From assembly GCF_019112545.1 (NCBI RefSeq), contig NW_025064881.1, forward strand, positions 632,530 to 696,529: a stretch of 64,000 nt of DNA, given 5' to 3'. A program made the position numbers and the translations under genes. The notes under the pieces are model-generated. The model had not been told where the DNA came from and searched no databases. It saw nothing but the letters and a program-made list of their open reading frames with translations. Below, one piece after another: positions 11,989 through 24,062 of this stretch (positions within the stretch are counted from its first letter, which is position 1; each line of letters begins with the position of its first letter). The stretch is from Guyanagaster necrorhizus. Taxonomy: Eukaryota > Basidiomycota > Agaricomycetes > Agaricales > Physalacriaceae.

Positions 11989-12445
11989 TATTACAACTTT
12001 CTTCTTTTTTCTTTTTTTTTTTAGTATTAACCTTTATCCATGCTTAGTCAGGGTACTTGCATCAATGCCTAGAACCATGGGACAATCTTGGTCAGCATAA
12101 TTGGCCATTGTCTTACAACATATAGTGATGTCCTGACAACAGCACAACAAGCCTTTTGTAGATAGCATTGACTCCCAGAATGACTAGTACTATAGTATAG
12201 ACACTTACAATTAGTAGTAGTATATTTATCTACAAGGCTAAGAGTATATAAGTAGCACAGATGATGCTATATATCCTTAGCCTCAAGCTATCCTTTATTC
12301 TACTATTTCTACTCAAGTCAACTTGCATTGACCTTGGGACACAACAACTATAAATATCACACATTGGGCTCAGGTGTGATTGTATAAACATAATACAGCA
12401 TCTGTTTACTACATGATATTGATCATATATCACTTAGACCTAACA
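11989..12445 (+). repeat. 5' LTR of copy C, 457 bp
   Basis: The start is TATTACAA (TG mutated to TA) and the end is CCTAACA. TATA box TATATAAG at 12245-12252. The self-primer counterpart AGCCTCAAGCTA is at 12279-12290, 34 nt from the TATA start. The primer site TAGCTCAAGGCT at 12448-12459 carries the compensating G for the C found only in this LTR. Confidence 0.85.
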
Positions 12446-12503
12446 ATTAGCTCAAGGCTTCTACTTCTCTTTCCTTATGCCCACAGAGAGCAAAGAAAAC
12501 CAA

Positions 12504-13870
12504 ATGCTATTAATCAATGTCACTACCACCAATCTCACAGATGACTTTTTTAAGCTATTAGCTTCCATCATGGGAATGCTTTTAGGCTTGCTCACTATTA
12601 TATCACTTTGCTGAGAACATCAATCTATCACAGCTTGGGTAGTCAGGCACTACCATTTCTTTCAACAAATTCAACAGATCCTTCAAAATGTCACATCTGA
12701 TCTCCCCCTCTATAATATCTCTCTCTCTACCAGAATTTTCTTCCAGCTCATGTCCAGAACCATATCCAAAGCTGAGCATAGTAGTGTGAATGAAAGGCAC
12801 ACTCTGGAAGCAGAAAAAGAACTCTGACAATCAGATAGACCTTTTCAAGCAGCTAGTAGAAACAATGAGCATCAGAATACAGAGTTCTAAAACCCTTGGA
12901 TCCTGCTGCACATTCTATGGGTCTCACCTCTCATCTCTAACTATGAAGACAAGGATCTTTCCAACAATTTCTTTGAGGAGTGGCCATTCTCTGACCCTTC
13001 CACCACTCTCTCTGAGCTCACCATTAGAGACTATGCCAGAGACTCCTTTAATGATGCTCAAAGAACTGCAGTCAAAGAATCTAGATATGTCACTCTCTGA
13101 AAAAGTCTTACACTCCCAGCCAGCCTCCTTCCATTGACACCAAGTGATAACTATATTCATAGAGGGGTTGAGAAAGGGACTGACTCTAATGCAGATGCTC
13201 TTCCATCTAACACAAATGACCTCTATAAAGAGGAATCGGCCTCAAGACAGCAGAAGCATGACAACATTAGGTATGCAGCATAGTACTGACAATGGAAATG
13301 AGAACAGCAGGCTACAGAGTGGAGCCTGATTCCACCTGACCATTATAGACTATACATAGAGAGTAGTGAAGAATATAATGGACCAAGCATTAGTGCTGAA
13401 GAAGCCCAATGAATTGGGGTCACAGAACCCCTTTCCTCCAGCCCAACAGACAGCAGACTCTGAGAGTGGAAGACCAGATGACTCAGATAACCTCTGGTCT
13501 CAACCAGCCTGTGTTATCACAGCAAATGAGGTCTGCCACCTTGACAATGATGATTATAAACCTCTCCCTCCCACCTACAAAGAGAGTACTGGCAGCAGCA
13601 GCACTGGTACTCTTTCCTCAGATGCCAGTTTCATCCTCACAGGATATAGAATTTGAGTACCCTCAGAGATCTAGATCACTGAGTGAGCCCTTAGATAGTT
13701 TCTATATGGGCATATCACTGCTCTCTTTCTCAATGATGACTTTTACTCAGACTTCTGCTGATATAGCAGAGCAGTGGAGGAGAGGAGAGCACACACAGAG
13801 AATTGTAGAGTTGAGCCTTTCTGATCTCATGAGCAGCCTTCTACTCAAATGAGAATCAGAACTGACAGTA
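12504..13870 (+). pseudogene. ORF0 remnant of copy C
   Basis: ATG at 12504. The frame reads a conserved hydrophobic stretch (FFKLLASIMGMLLGLLTII), then one TGA, then the conserved AWVVRHYHFFQQIQQILQ segment. It continues past the gag start position before stops accumulate. Same protein type as ORF0 of copy A. Confidence 0.6.
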
Positions 13871-15661
13871 GAGCTCCCCAGCAACAATCAAAACTCCCAA
13901 ACTGTCAATCTATGACTCATCCACTGACTACCTTGAGGAGAGTGAGGTGGACAAAGAGAATGAGAGAGATGATGAGGAAGAGGAGGACATTCCAGTCAAG
14001 ATTGACCTATAGGTATAATATAGAGAAACTGATGAAGAAGCACTTGAAGAAGAGATACAGCAAACCCAGATAAAGGAGTTCAAGGAGTTGTACTGCAAAG
14101 GGGCAGCCTCACTATGGAATGAAGTAAGTTGGCTGATAACTCTGCTGGAGAGGAGGTATTCAGTTAGAGACAGTGAAAAAAAAAAAATTTTTTACAATAT
14201 GCAGCTACTGATCAAGCTATCTATTTATATAACAGAACCCACTCTGAAAACCTATTAAAGGCCCTATCAGCCTTTAAGTATGAGGTTTAACCTATGCTCA
14301 ACACACTATTGACTCAGTCAAGACATGTCATTTATATGACACTATCTATCTGAACAACCAGTATCTGATACCTCCAATCCATACTCTTGGGCCAAAGTGC
14401 CGCACCACAGCCAACTCATCTCAAACCTCAAGAACCATTACAGCCTGTCAGTTTCTGAAACTCTTGGACTGGTTAAGGAAGCTGACTTCTTAGTAGACAG
14501 TCACCACCAAACAAAGCTGAGAAAAGCAGAAAGAATCTGGTTCAGGACAACCCTGAGGCCATCAGATTAGAATTCATGATATACAACAGAGTAATCATAT
14601 GAAAGAAGGCAGGGCTCCAGGAAAGTCCAATTGCTGATGATAAATCCCTATATTTATTTTCAGAACTCCTGACAGAATGGCTCTGCCCACCATTTAGTGA
14701 ATATCTGAATCTGATAAATGCTTTACTCCAAAATGCTGCTATACTTCAATATAAACCTGACCTTCTCTGCACCCCCAGGCCATTCAAGGGTGTCTCAGAT
14801 GATATTAACTGCTTCTTAGTTGATTGTGAACAATATTTCAAGGTGTATGTCATCTATCTAAAGAGCAATATGAACAAGATCACTTTTGCCACCTCCTACT
14901 TCAAAAGTAAGGCCAAATGCTGGTGGATATTGATATTCTCTATCTTCTTCTCTATCACTTGCCAACACCACCATTATCTCTCTTGGCCTGTCTTTAAACA
15001 AATGGTCAAGGACAAGTTCATCAATCCTGCCATGTAAGAAGTCTATAAGAACAAGATAAAGAAGCTCCACATGGGCAATAGGATCACCAGCAACTACTTC
15101 AATGAACTTAAATGCCTAGAGTCTCTTGCTGGTATGCAAGAAAGCACTGATGATGATAGGCAGATGATTGAGTATATGAAGAGAGTGTCCCTATCATATA
15201 TTAAAATAATCTCTGATATAGGCATGAACATCCCCAAGGGGTATGAAGCATGAAAGGATCAGATCATTGAGATGAACAAAGAGAGACTGCAGTAGAAGGC
15301 AGAGACTGCAGGACTAATGATTGAGCCAAAAAAGACAATACCAACTCCTGCAAAACCTGGCAATGGATCCAGACCCACAAAATCCAGCAGCACTCTCACA
15401 CTCTTGTACACTGCTCAGAAGACAGAGACTGAAACAACATATACTAATAGTGGTAAGCCCATAGACATTGACCATCTCAAGAAGAAAGATGAATGTTTCA
15501 ATTGTAGGCAGAAAGGCTATATGTTACAGGATTGTCTGAAGAAGAAGAGAACCAGAGAAGATATCAGAGCACAGATCACAGAGTTACAGAAGGAAGCTAA
15601 AGGACTAGAAAATCTTGGATTGGAAATCAGAGTTGAGGAGATAAAAGATGAGGCCAACTAG
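12712..15661 (+). pseudogene. gag: Gag of copy C
   Basis: The expected gag ATG is ATA here. Fragments cover the Ser/Pro-rich N-terminal half (12790-13852), the ETDEEALEEEIQ acidic block near 14025, capsid (about 14775-15255, PFKGVSDDINCFLVDCEQYF) and the zinc knuckle CFNCRQKGYMLQDC (about 15496-15537), which has lost its His. The gag frame ends in TAG at 15659-15661 followed directly by TGA. A run of A and T near 14177-14190 looks like replication slippage. Confidence 0.8.
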
Positions 15662-18218
15662 TGAGTGATTCCACTAGCTCAGCTAAAGAACTTCATGGTG
15701 TGTCACAAGTAGCTGCAGGTTGGACTCATATGCTCTCTGTAGATAGAAATATTTATACACATTCAAATATACTCTGAGTTACTCCTATTATAAATACACC
15801 TAAAGAATTGCAGAAAAAACAAACTCAACTACCTATAGGCTGAACAGAGAGAGAGACCTTCACTGGATGGCTCAAGCCATTCAACACCAAATGGATCTGG
15901 AGAGCTGTGAAGAAAGGAGGAGAGGTAGAAGCTGTCACCACACTCTGAGGTTAGATTCACCAGATCTGAACCAGTGAAGTGGATTATGATCTGATGGAGA
16001 GATTGAAAAAGGCAGAATGAGGGAAGGCTCTGGAATGGCTTAATGAACTACAGGAACCAAAGAAGTACATCCAGTGACAAAAAACATATGGATGAAATCT
16101 GACAACCAAAGCCCAAATCCAAATGCTCACCAATCAGAAGACCTTCACTGTCACTTCCCTGATTGATAGCAGCTGTATGGGAAGCTTCATCAATTGAGTC
16201 TTTATTGACAGGCACCATCTCTCCACTAAGACCACTGCCATCTCTATTCTGGTCTATAATGCTGACAGAACCAAGAATCAAGCAGGATCAATTATAGAGT
16301 TTGTAGAACTTTATCTGTTGATTGGAGATTATTCCAAACAGATCAATCTTGCCATCACTGAGCTAGGCATCAAAGAACTCTTTTTTGGTCATGATTAGCT
16401 TATATAATATAACTCACTCATCAACTGGAAGATGAGCCAAATCACTTTCACCTGGTGCAGATGCTGAAAAATCCCATTCACACTCTCCAATGCTGATCCT
16501 GAGGACTGATAGAATAAGGAGATGGAGGATAGAGAGACTATTCTTGCTATAGATGCCAATGAGGCTATATAACTATAGGTGGTCCACCATGCCAATGACC
16601 TGGCCACTGAAGCAAATGAGAGAAAAGAGGAGAGGACATTTGAAGAAATGGTTTCTGAATAGGCATGAGACTATCATGACCTCTTTGTGAAAGAGAGTTT
16701 TGGCAAGCTTCCAGAGCCCAAACTGTGGGATCATGCAATCAAATTGATACTAAATGCCAATGCCAATCTTGACTGCAAAATGTACCTCCTGAGTCATCTC
16801 AAGCAACAAGAACTTGAGAAGTTCTTGGAGGAAAATCTCAGCAGCAGATAAATCCAACCATCAAAGTCTCTGATGGTGTCACCCTTCTTCTTTATCAAAA
16901 AGAAGGATGACAAACTCTGACTAGTGCAAGATTACCAAAAGCTTAATGAGATGACTATCAAGAATTGATATCTGCTTCTCCTTATATTGGAACTAATGGA
17001 CAAGCTCTGTGGGGCCTGATTTTACACCAAACTTAATGTCTGATGAGGATACAATAACATTAGGATCAAAGAAGGGGACAAATGGAAGGCAGCATTCAGA
17101 ACCAACTGGAGACTATTCAAGCTGACTATTATGTTTTTTGGTCTGACAAACTCTCCAGCCACCTTTCAGTGAATGATGAACAATATATTCAAAGACCTCA
17201 TTGCCACCAGAAAGGTAATGATCTATCTGGATGACATACTGATCATGTCCAAGAATAGGAAAGAACACCAATGACTCATGTGACAGATTCTCAAGTTGAT
17301 AAGAAAGCACAAATTATTTCTTAAAGCTGAGAAGTGTGAGTTTGAAGTGTTAGAAATAGAGTATCTAGAGGTTATTATCAGTGAAGGGAGCATTCAGATG
17401 GATCCTATCAAAGTAGTAGAAGTAACCAAATGGCCAGAGCCAACCAAGAAGAAGGAACTGCAGTCATTCCTCAGATTAACCAACTTCTATCACCAGTTCA
17501 TCTGAGACTACAGCAAAATTGTCTGGCCTATGATGCAACTCACCAGCAACATCCCCTGGATCTGAGGACTGTTGCAACAGACTGCATTCAATGATCTCAA
17601 GTGACAACTAGCTGAAGATGTAGTCCTCACTATACTAATGCAAGACAGAAAATTTCAAGTGGAGACAGACTTGAGCAAAGGGGCTATTGGAACAGTTCTA
17701 TCTCAGGAACAGGAGAGAAGATGGAGACTGGTAGCATTTCTCTCCAAGGCATTGATAATGACTGAGCAGAATTATGAGATCTATGACAAGAAACTGTTGG
17801 CCATCATGATAGCACTTACCAAATGGCAACACTACTTGATCAGCACTACACAGACCTTCAAAGTATGGACTAATCACAAAAACCTTTGATACTTCTGACT
17901 CTCCCAGAAGTTGAACTGCTGCTAAGCACATTAGATAACAGAACTCTCTGAATATCAATACACACTCCATCATAAGGCCAGGTTATCTAACAAAAAAGCT
18001 GATCTACTCAGCTGAAGAATGGATTACAGTCAGAGAGAAGAAGACAATGATGGGATAGTATTGCTGAAACTAGAGCACTTTCAGGTGATGATCATACTGA
18101 CAGAGAGAGAGGTATATGACAAGATCCAAAGCACAGTCTGACAGCTCAATCTATGAGACCAGGAAATTACCACCTCTCTGAACCACAAGCAAGAGATCAA
18201 TCACTCTGAGAGAAAATC
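15661..18218 (+). pseudogene. pol: Pol of copy C, protease to RNase H
   Basis: It begins at the GTG overlapping the gag stop (VSDSTSSAKELHGV). The protease near 16158 reads LIDSSC (Gly lost). Reverse transcriptase covers about 16860-17510 and keeps YLDD near 17226. RNase H follows (VETDLSKGAIGTVLSQEQ, 17656-17709; YEIYDKKLLAIMIAL near 17775). The fragment ends in the linker before integrase at the D insertion site (18218). Stops are numerous, mainly TGA. Confidence 0.8.
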
Positions 18219-18676
18219 TGTTAGACTCAAGCATCATGTGACCAGTTACATATGATAAACAGCCTAGTTCCCTCACACTTTGGGAGATCAGCTGAGTCCA
18301 CTAATGCATAGTCTGATTGATGTGTCACAAGGCCTGAAGAGTTAGCTCAAGAGTAAAATGAGATAGAATAAACTTTAGCTTGAAGCTGGGAATTACCAAC
18401 AAGAGCAAGTGGTCTTAAATACTGTATAAGGTCTGCTATTAATACTACAGCTAATTGTGTGTTTCTGGGTTTGTTATGCCTATTGTCTTAGGGCATTGCT
18501 ACCATATATAAAAGGTTGATTGTGCATTGTTGGGCAATGCTGTTGCATCGAGAGACAGGGACTCAGCTGGCTGTGATGACTAAGCTTTGGCCTATAGTCT
18601 CAAAGCACTCATTCTAGTGCTCTGACTAAGCATAAATAGAGGTTAAATCAAGAAAAGATATGGAAAAATCATAACA
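18219..18676 (-). repeat. 3' LTR of copy D, 458 bp
   Basis: TGTTAG at the left and ATAACA at the right on the plus strand. Immediately to the right lies the purine tract (reverse complement of TTACCCTCTCCTT) and then the end of pol. A TATATAAAAGG motif near 18505-18515 lies on the strand antisense to the element. Confidence 0.87.
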
Positions 18677-21160
18677 TTACCCTCTCCTTAAGACCATCAT
18701 CCCAATGGCTTAATTCAGATATAGTTCATAGTTGTGTATGGTCATGTCTACATGTATGAGTTTTTTATTGACCCATTGGTTGGATTCAGAGCTATATCCC
18801 TTCCAACTAACCAGGTAATCTACTGTTATTGCTATCCCACTGCCTCTGGCTCTAACTTTGCACAGTTTATAGTTTAGTATTTGGTCAATTTTATAGTGTT
18901 CTTTGTTGTCAATGAGATTGGGAGGCAGTGGTGATGGGCATTCTTGATTGGGGAATGCAGGTGCAATGTATGAGGTTAATAATATCTCATTAAAGACATC
19001 ATGAATCTTCCAAGTAGTTGGTAACTTGGGCTTGTAAGCACTGGCCCTGATTTTAGCAATTATGGGAAATAGTCCAGTGTGCTTGTCAGTGAGTTTGCAC
19101 TTTGGTTGTGAGAGGTGGAGGTTGGATGTATCAAGCTAGACTTTGTCATGGGCAGAATATATGAGTGTGGGATGTTGATGTCAGTCATACTGTGTTTTCA
19201 TTGCAGTCACAGCCTTTTCAAGGGCTGCCTGAGTTTCTTTGTGAATTGCCATCATTGTGATAGTAAAGTCAGAGAATGTGGATGTAGTAGTTTGGTGTTG
19301 TTCTGTTTATGCAATATTTAGATAGCAGCCATGGTTGACAAAGAATGGTGTCTTCTCTGTTGCAGAGTGTATTTGGTTATTGTGTTGGAAGGCCACAAGG
19401 GCCAACCATTCTACCCAGTCATCCTGTTGATAGTTAATGAACAGGTGGAGGTATTTTTCAACTTCTTGGTTTGCATGTTCTGTTTGTCCATCTGTTTGAG
19501 GGTGATATATGGTTGACACATTCCTTTTGATGTTCAAGAGGTGGTAGAAATCATCTAAGAATTTAGAGATGAATTGAGGTCTCCTGTTAGAAATGACAAC
19601 TTGAGGCATGCCATACTTAGCATAGACCTCATTGCATAGGATCTTTGCTCATCCTTCAGAAGTCAACTCTGCCAAGCAGGTGATTGGAATGATTGTCTTT
19701 GAGAATTGGTTGACTATGATAAGAATCATGTCATAGCCATTATAGTCTGAGAGTCTGATGATCATGTTGACCAACATATGAGTCCATAGTGATGATGGGA
19801 TCTCATTTGGGTAGAGTGGTGTGGCCTGTGTCTGCATTGATGATTTCTCTCATTGACAGACCTCACATGCCTTGATATATGCAGTGATGTCATTGCCTAT
19901 TTTGGGCCACCAGTATTCTCACAACATAAGTTCTTTGGTTTTGGCAATGCTAGGGTGGCCGGCAGTTGCATGGTCATGGCAAGTGGCAATGATTTCTCCA
20001 CATAGTCCTTGATCTCAGAGAATATAGATTTGCTCATCATAGTGAATTAGTCCCCCTTCTTTTGTCATTCCCCACTTGTGGTTGAAGGAAGGAGCCACTC
20101 ATTGGTCCCATTTATAGTTGTCTCAAGTCACACTTTTGATGCATTCATGGATTTTCTCTTCTGTTGGCATTATCATGGCCCTGAAATGTTTAGACTGCAA
20201 TAGCATGACTCTTTCATTATTGGCTCCCCCTTGATCATAATCTGCCCTCTGACTGAGGAGATCAGCCTTTTTGTTTGCTGTGTCCATCTTATAGTGGAGT
20301 GTGTATTGATATTGACTGAGCTCCATGACCTATCTGGCTTGTCAGCAGTTCAACTTCTGAGGTTGTCAGAAGTACTGAAGATTCTGGTGATCTGTCCAGA
20401 TCTCAAAAACTTCTGTAGCCTCAATCAGATAATGTCGCCACTCTTCTAGGGTGAGCATAATGGCAAGCAGTTTTTTGTCATAGATTTTATAGTTTCATTC
20501 AGTGATAGTGAGTGCTTTGAAGAGGAATGCGACTGGGTGCCACTTCCCATTCTGTTCCTGAGAGAGTATGGCCCCAATGACTCTCTCACTGGAGTTGGCT
20601 TTGACTCGAAACTTTTCTTCCTGGATGGAGATGGCAAGTATAACATCCTCAGCTAGTCATTATTTGAGGTTATCAAAGATGGCTTATTGGGAAGAGCCTC
20701 AGATCCAGGGGACATTGTCAGTCAGTTGTGTCATTAGTCAGATGATCTTGCTATAATTTTGGATAAAGCATTAGTAGAAGTTTGTGAATCTGAGGAACAA
20801 CTGCAATTCCTTCTTTCTGACCAGTTCTGGCCACTCCACTACCCCTGTGACCTTGATGGGGTCCATCCAAATACTTCCTTCACTAATAATGACTCTGAGA
20901 TACTTGGTTTCAAGTATCTCAAATTCACATTTCTCTGCTTTGAGAGATAGCTTATATTTTCTCATGAGAGCCAATACTTGTCACACTAGCTTTCTATGCT
21001 CCTCCTTTATCTTTGACATAATCAGGATGTTGTCAAGGTAAATGGTGACCTTTCTGGTGGAGATGAGATTTTTGAAGATGTTGTTCATCATCCATTGGAA
21101 TGTTGCTGAGGAATTAGTGAGTCCAAAGAATATCACCATTGGTTCAAAGAGTCTCCAGTT
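18677..21160 (-). pseudogene. pol: Pol of copy D, reverse transcriptase palm to chromodomain
   Basis: Read leftwards: the reverse transcriptase palm with FFGLTNSSATFQWMM and a mutated active site (YLDN near 21040), connection and RNase H (about 20700-20250, with QYQYTLHYKMDTANKKADLLSQ at 20318-20260), integrase zinc finger (about 20000-19880), core (about 19830-19360, with YHPQTDGQTEHANQEVEKYL), GPY/F module and chromodomain (18950-18700). Stops are mainly TGA with some TAG. The fragment joins 30727 across E. Confidence 0.82.
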
Positions 21161-21633
21161 TGTTAGGCTCAAGCCACATGTGATCAACAAGCATGTGATA
21201 AACTGATATGGCTTCATGTTTGAGCCTTCCATCAGAGTTCACTTTATGTACTATTGCTGACTCCCAGTGCTTCAAAGCTTTGTGTGACTAGCTCAAGAGT
21301 AGAATAAGATGAAATAAACTTTAGCTCAAAGCTGGGGATTACCAGTGAGAGTGAGCCTCTTAAATACTGTACAAGGTCTGCTAATAATACTTGTGTACTT
21401 ATTGTATATTTCTCTGTCCTTAGTGCTTATTGTTCTTGAGTGTCACTACCATATATAAAAGGTCAATTGTGCATCATTGGGCAATATTGTTGCATCAAAA
21501 GACAATGATGGACTTGGCTATTTGTGATGACTAAGCCTTGTCTCACAGTCTTAAGCACCTGTTCTAGTGTTCTGACTAAGCATAACTAGGGGTTAATTGA
21601 AGAAATTGAAGAAAAAGAAAGAAAATTGTAACA
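21161..21633 (-). repeat. 3' LTR of copy E, 473 bp
   Basis: TGTTAGGCTC to TTGTAACA on the plus strand. It is nearly identical to 30249-30721. The motif TATATAAAAGG at 21452-21462 is antisense to the element. The sense TATA-like element is GTATTTAAG (reverse complement of CTTAAATAC near 21359). Confidence 0.9.
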
Positions 21634-22653
21634 TTACCCTCTTCTTGAGACCATCATCCTGATGGCTCAATTTAGGGATAATTCATAGTCTCATATCGCA
21701 TTGTCAGTGTTCATGAGTTTTTTGTTTATTCACTGGTTGGATTCTGGTCCATATTCTTTCCAGCTGACCAGGTAGTCAACTATAGTTGTTATCTCATCTC
21801 CCTTTGCTTTGATTTTTTGTAATTTTTAGTTTAGGACTTGATCAATTTTATAGTGTTCTTTGTCATCAATCAGGTCTGGGAGTGGTGGTGGGGGTCATTG
21901 TTGATTAGGAAATGCTGATGTGATGTATAGTATTAACAATATCTCATTAAAGACATTGTGAATCTTCCAAGTGGAGAGTAGTCATAGTTTATAAGTGCTA
22001 GCTCCCACTTTTGAGATTATTGGAAATGGACCTGTGCACTTGTTGGCCAGTTTGCACTTGGGGTGTGGTAAATGAAAGTTAGAGGTATTGAGCCAAACCT
22101 TTTTATTGATTGAATAATCATGGGCTGGCTGTTGATGCTTATCATATTGGGTTTTTATGATTGTGGCTGCCTTTTTGAGGGCCACTTTTGTTTCTGAGTG
22201 GATCTTTGCCATTGTAGTGGTGAAGTCCATAGATGTGGGGGTGGTTGTATGATGTCATTCTGTTTGTGAGACATTTGAGTGTCATCCATGATTGATGAAG
22301 AATGGTGTCTTCTCCATTGCTGAGTGTATTTGGTTATTATATTGGAAGGTGGCAAGAGCCAGCCATTTCACCCAATCATCTTATCAGAAGTTAATGAAGA
22401 GGTGAAGGTATTTCTCCATCTCCTGATTCACTCATTCTATTTGTCTATTGGTTTGAGGATGGTATGCAGTGGACACATTCTGCTTGATGTTTAAAAGCTG
22501 ATAGAGGTCATCTAGGAATTTGGAGATGAATTGTGGTCCCCTATCTGAGATGACTACTTGGAGCATGTCATATTTAGCATACACCTCATCACATAAGATT
22601 TTCACTCATCTCTCTGAAGTTAATTCTGTGGAACAAGCGATCAGAATGATCAC
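21634..22653 (-). pseudogene. pol: Pol of copy E, integrase core C-part, GPY/F and chromodomain
   Basis: The chromodomain and tail lie at the left (about 21650-21830), then the GPY/F segment (KLANKCTGPFPIISKVGAS, 22055-21999), a region rich in KKA/KTQYDKHQ (22150-22120), and the integrase core up to the F insertion. The YHPQTN-type and Q.E.ANQE motifs are legible but mutated. Stops are mostly TGA. Confidence 0.8.
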
Positions 22654-24058
22654 TGATATGCAGGCTACATGTCCAGCTCTATAATTTGCAAATTCTGCAT
22701 AACACACTAGAATATGCTAGTAACTGAGGATTATTAGCCAGTAGAGGACTATGGCTGAGGCTCTGAGCTGATAGTCATGCTAGTCACCAATACTAAGTCC
22801 AAATTGGACTTTGTAAAAATAACATGGCCTAAGGATAATAATCTTAAGTCAGGTTTGAACTTAGAAAAGTTCTGTATTACACCTTGGAAAATACTAAGTC
22901 CAAGTTGGACTTAGAAATGGTATCTCAAATGGGGCCAATTCTATATGCCACTAAGACAAGTATATTCTAAGACAGCTAGAGGTATAATACTATAGCCAGT
23001 TGTGGAGTATTGAGTAGAGATAGCATCATCCAGGAGCAGTAAAAAGGGAGACCAAATGATCTATGGCTAGCACTGTGAGTTTTGACTCAAATGCCTAAGT
23101 CCAAATTTTCTAGGTATCAGATGACCTAAGGGACTTAGAATTGAGAGGAATAGAGTGGATAGGACCGGTTGACCAGGCCTGATCGATCGAGCTACTAAGA
23201 ATAACTCAGAGGATCAAAACTCTGAGTAGACAGAAAGGAGTTAGATACCTACAGGCACTGTAGGCTTAAAATAAAGCTGTGCGGTGACCAGGCAGGTCTG
23301 GGCAAGCCTAGGGGAGTCTAGGAGTGCCGCCATTCCGGAATAATGGTGTGATTCTGCTTTAAACAGGAGAAATATTGTTTTGAATGCTTTATTTATAGAT
23401 TCTGTACCTGTTGTTGGTGTATAAAAGAAGGGAATGGGGGGAAAATAGCAAGCAAGCGATTCACCCCCGCATTCAGGCCTTCTAGCCCACTGTAGCTAGT
23501 CCCTGGGACAATGGATTTTGAGTTCTGCTTTGACTTAGTGATTTATTTAAGTTGCTTTATCACTTAGAGAGGATTGAATTGGAATAATAACTGTATTTTG
23601 GGTTTCAGATTAATTTGGATTCCAAACTATAAGGGTTTTGGTGTCAGAATACAAGTTCTTCAGTTCTGAGGACCACTAGCCAGCCAAGAGTGCAGCTAAT
23701 CAAGTATAAATGCTTGATAGACTTAGTATTTGGGTTTTGGAGTTCATTGGGTTTTAGAATATTCTAAGTTGATTTGGAGCGCAATTTGGCATTGATTCTA
23801 AGTCTTAATTATACTTAAACATTGCTATAAACTACTCTCATGAGTATTGCATCTTTGAAAGCAAGATAGAGTTGAATAACTGTCTTTATTGACTGTTTCT
23901 TTGATTTTACTTAAGACTGCAAGAGTGCTTCTATTGTACTTGAAACAACTGACCTCAACTGTATTTGGTGATTGTGTATTGAGTGGTTAGGTGTTGGTGT
24001 TTGAGAGTTCATTCCTCATTCACTTCTCTTAGTCACTTAGCCATTACCAAGCACATCA
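22654..24058 (+). mobile_element. F: 1,405-bp solo-LTR-like insert in integrase of E
   Basis: The ends TGATATGC and GCACATCA form an imperfect inverted repeat of TG...CA type. TCAC at 22650-22653 is repeated at 24059-24062 (ATCAC if the end base is shared). Removing F restores the integrase reading of E. A TATA box TATAAAAG at 23420-23427 suggests the plus strand is the sense strand. No gag, pol or primer site is present, so a solo LTR of an unrelated element family is the best reading. A non-autonomous element is possible. Confidence 0.8.
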
Positions 24059-24062
24059 TCAC

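Noticed and set aside
14177..14190. A/T run as a poly-A tail of an inserted gene
   Set aside because: It lies inside continuous gag sequence of copy C with no duplication; a local slippage run is simpler.
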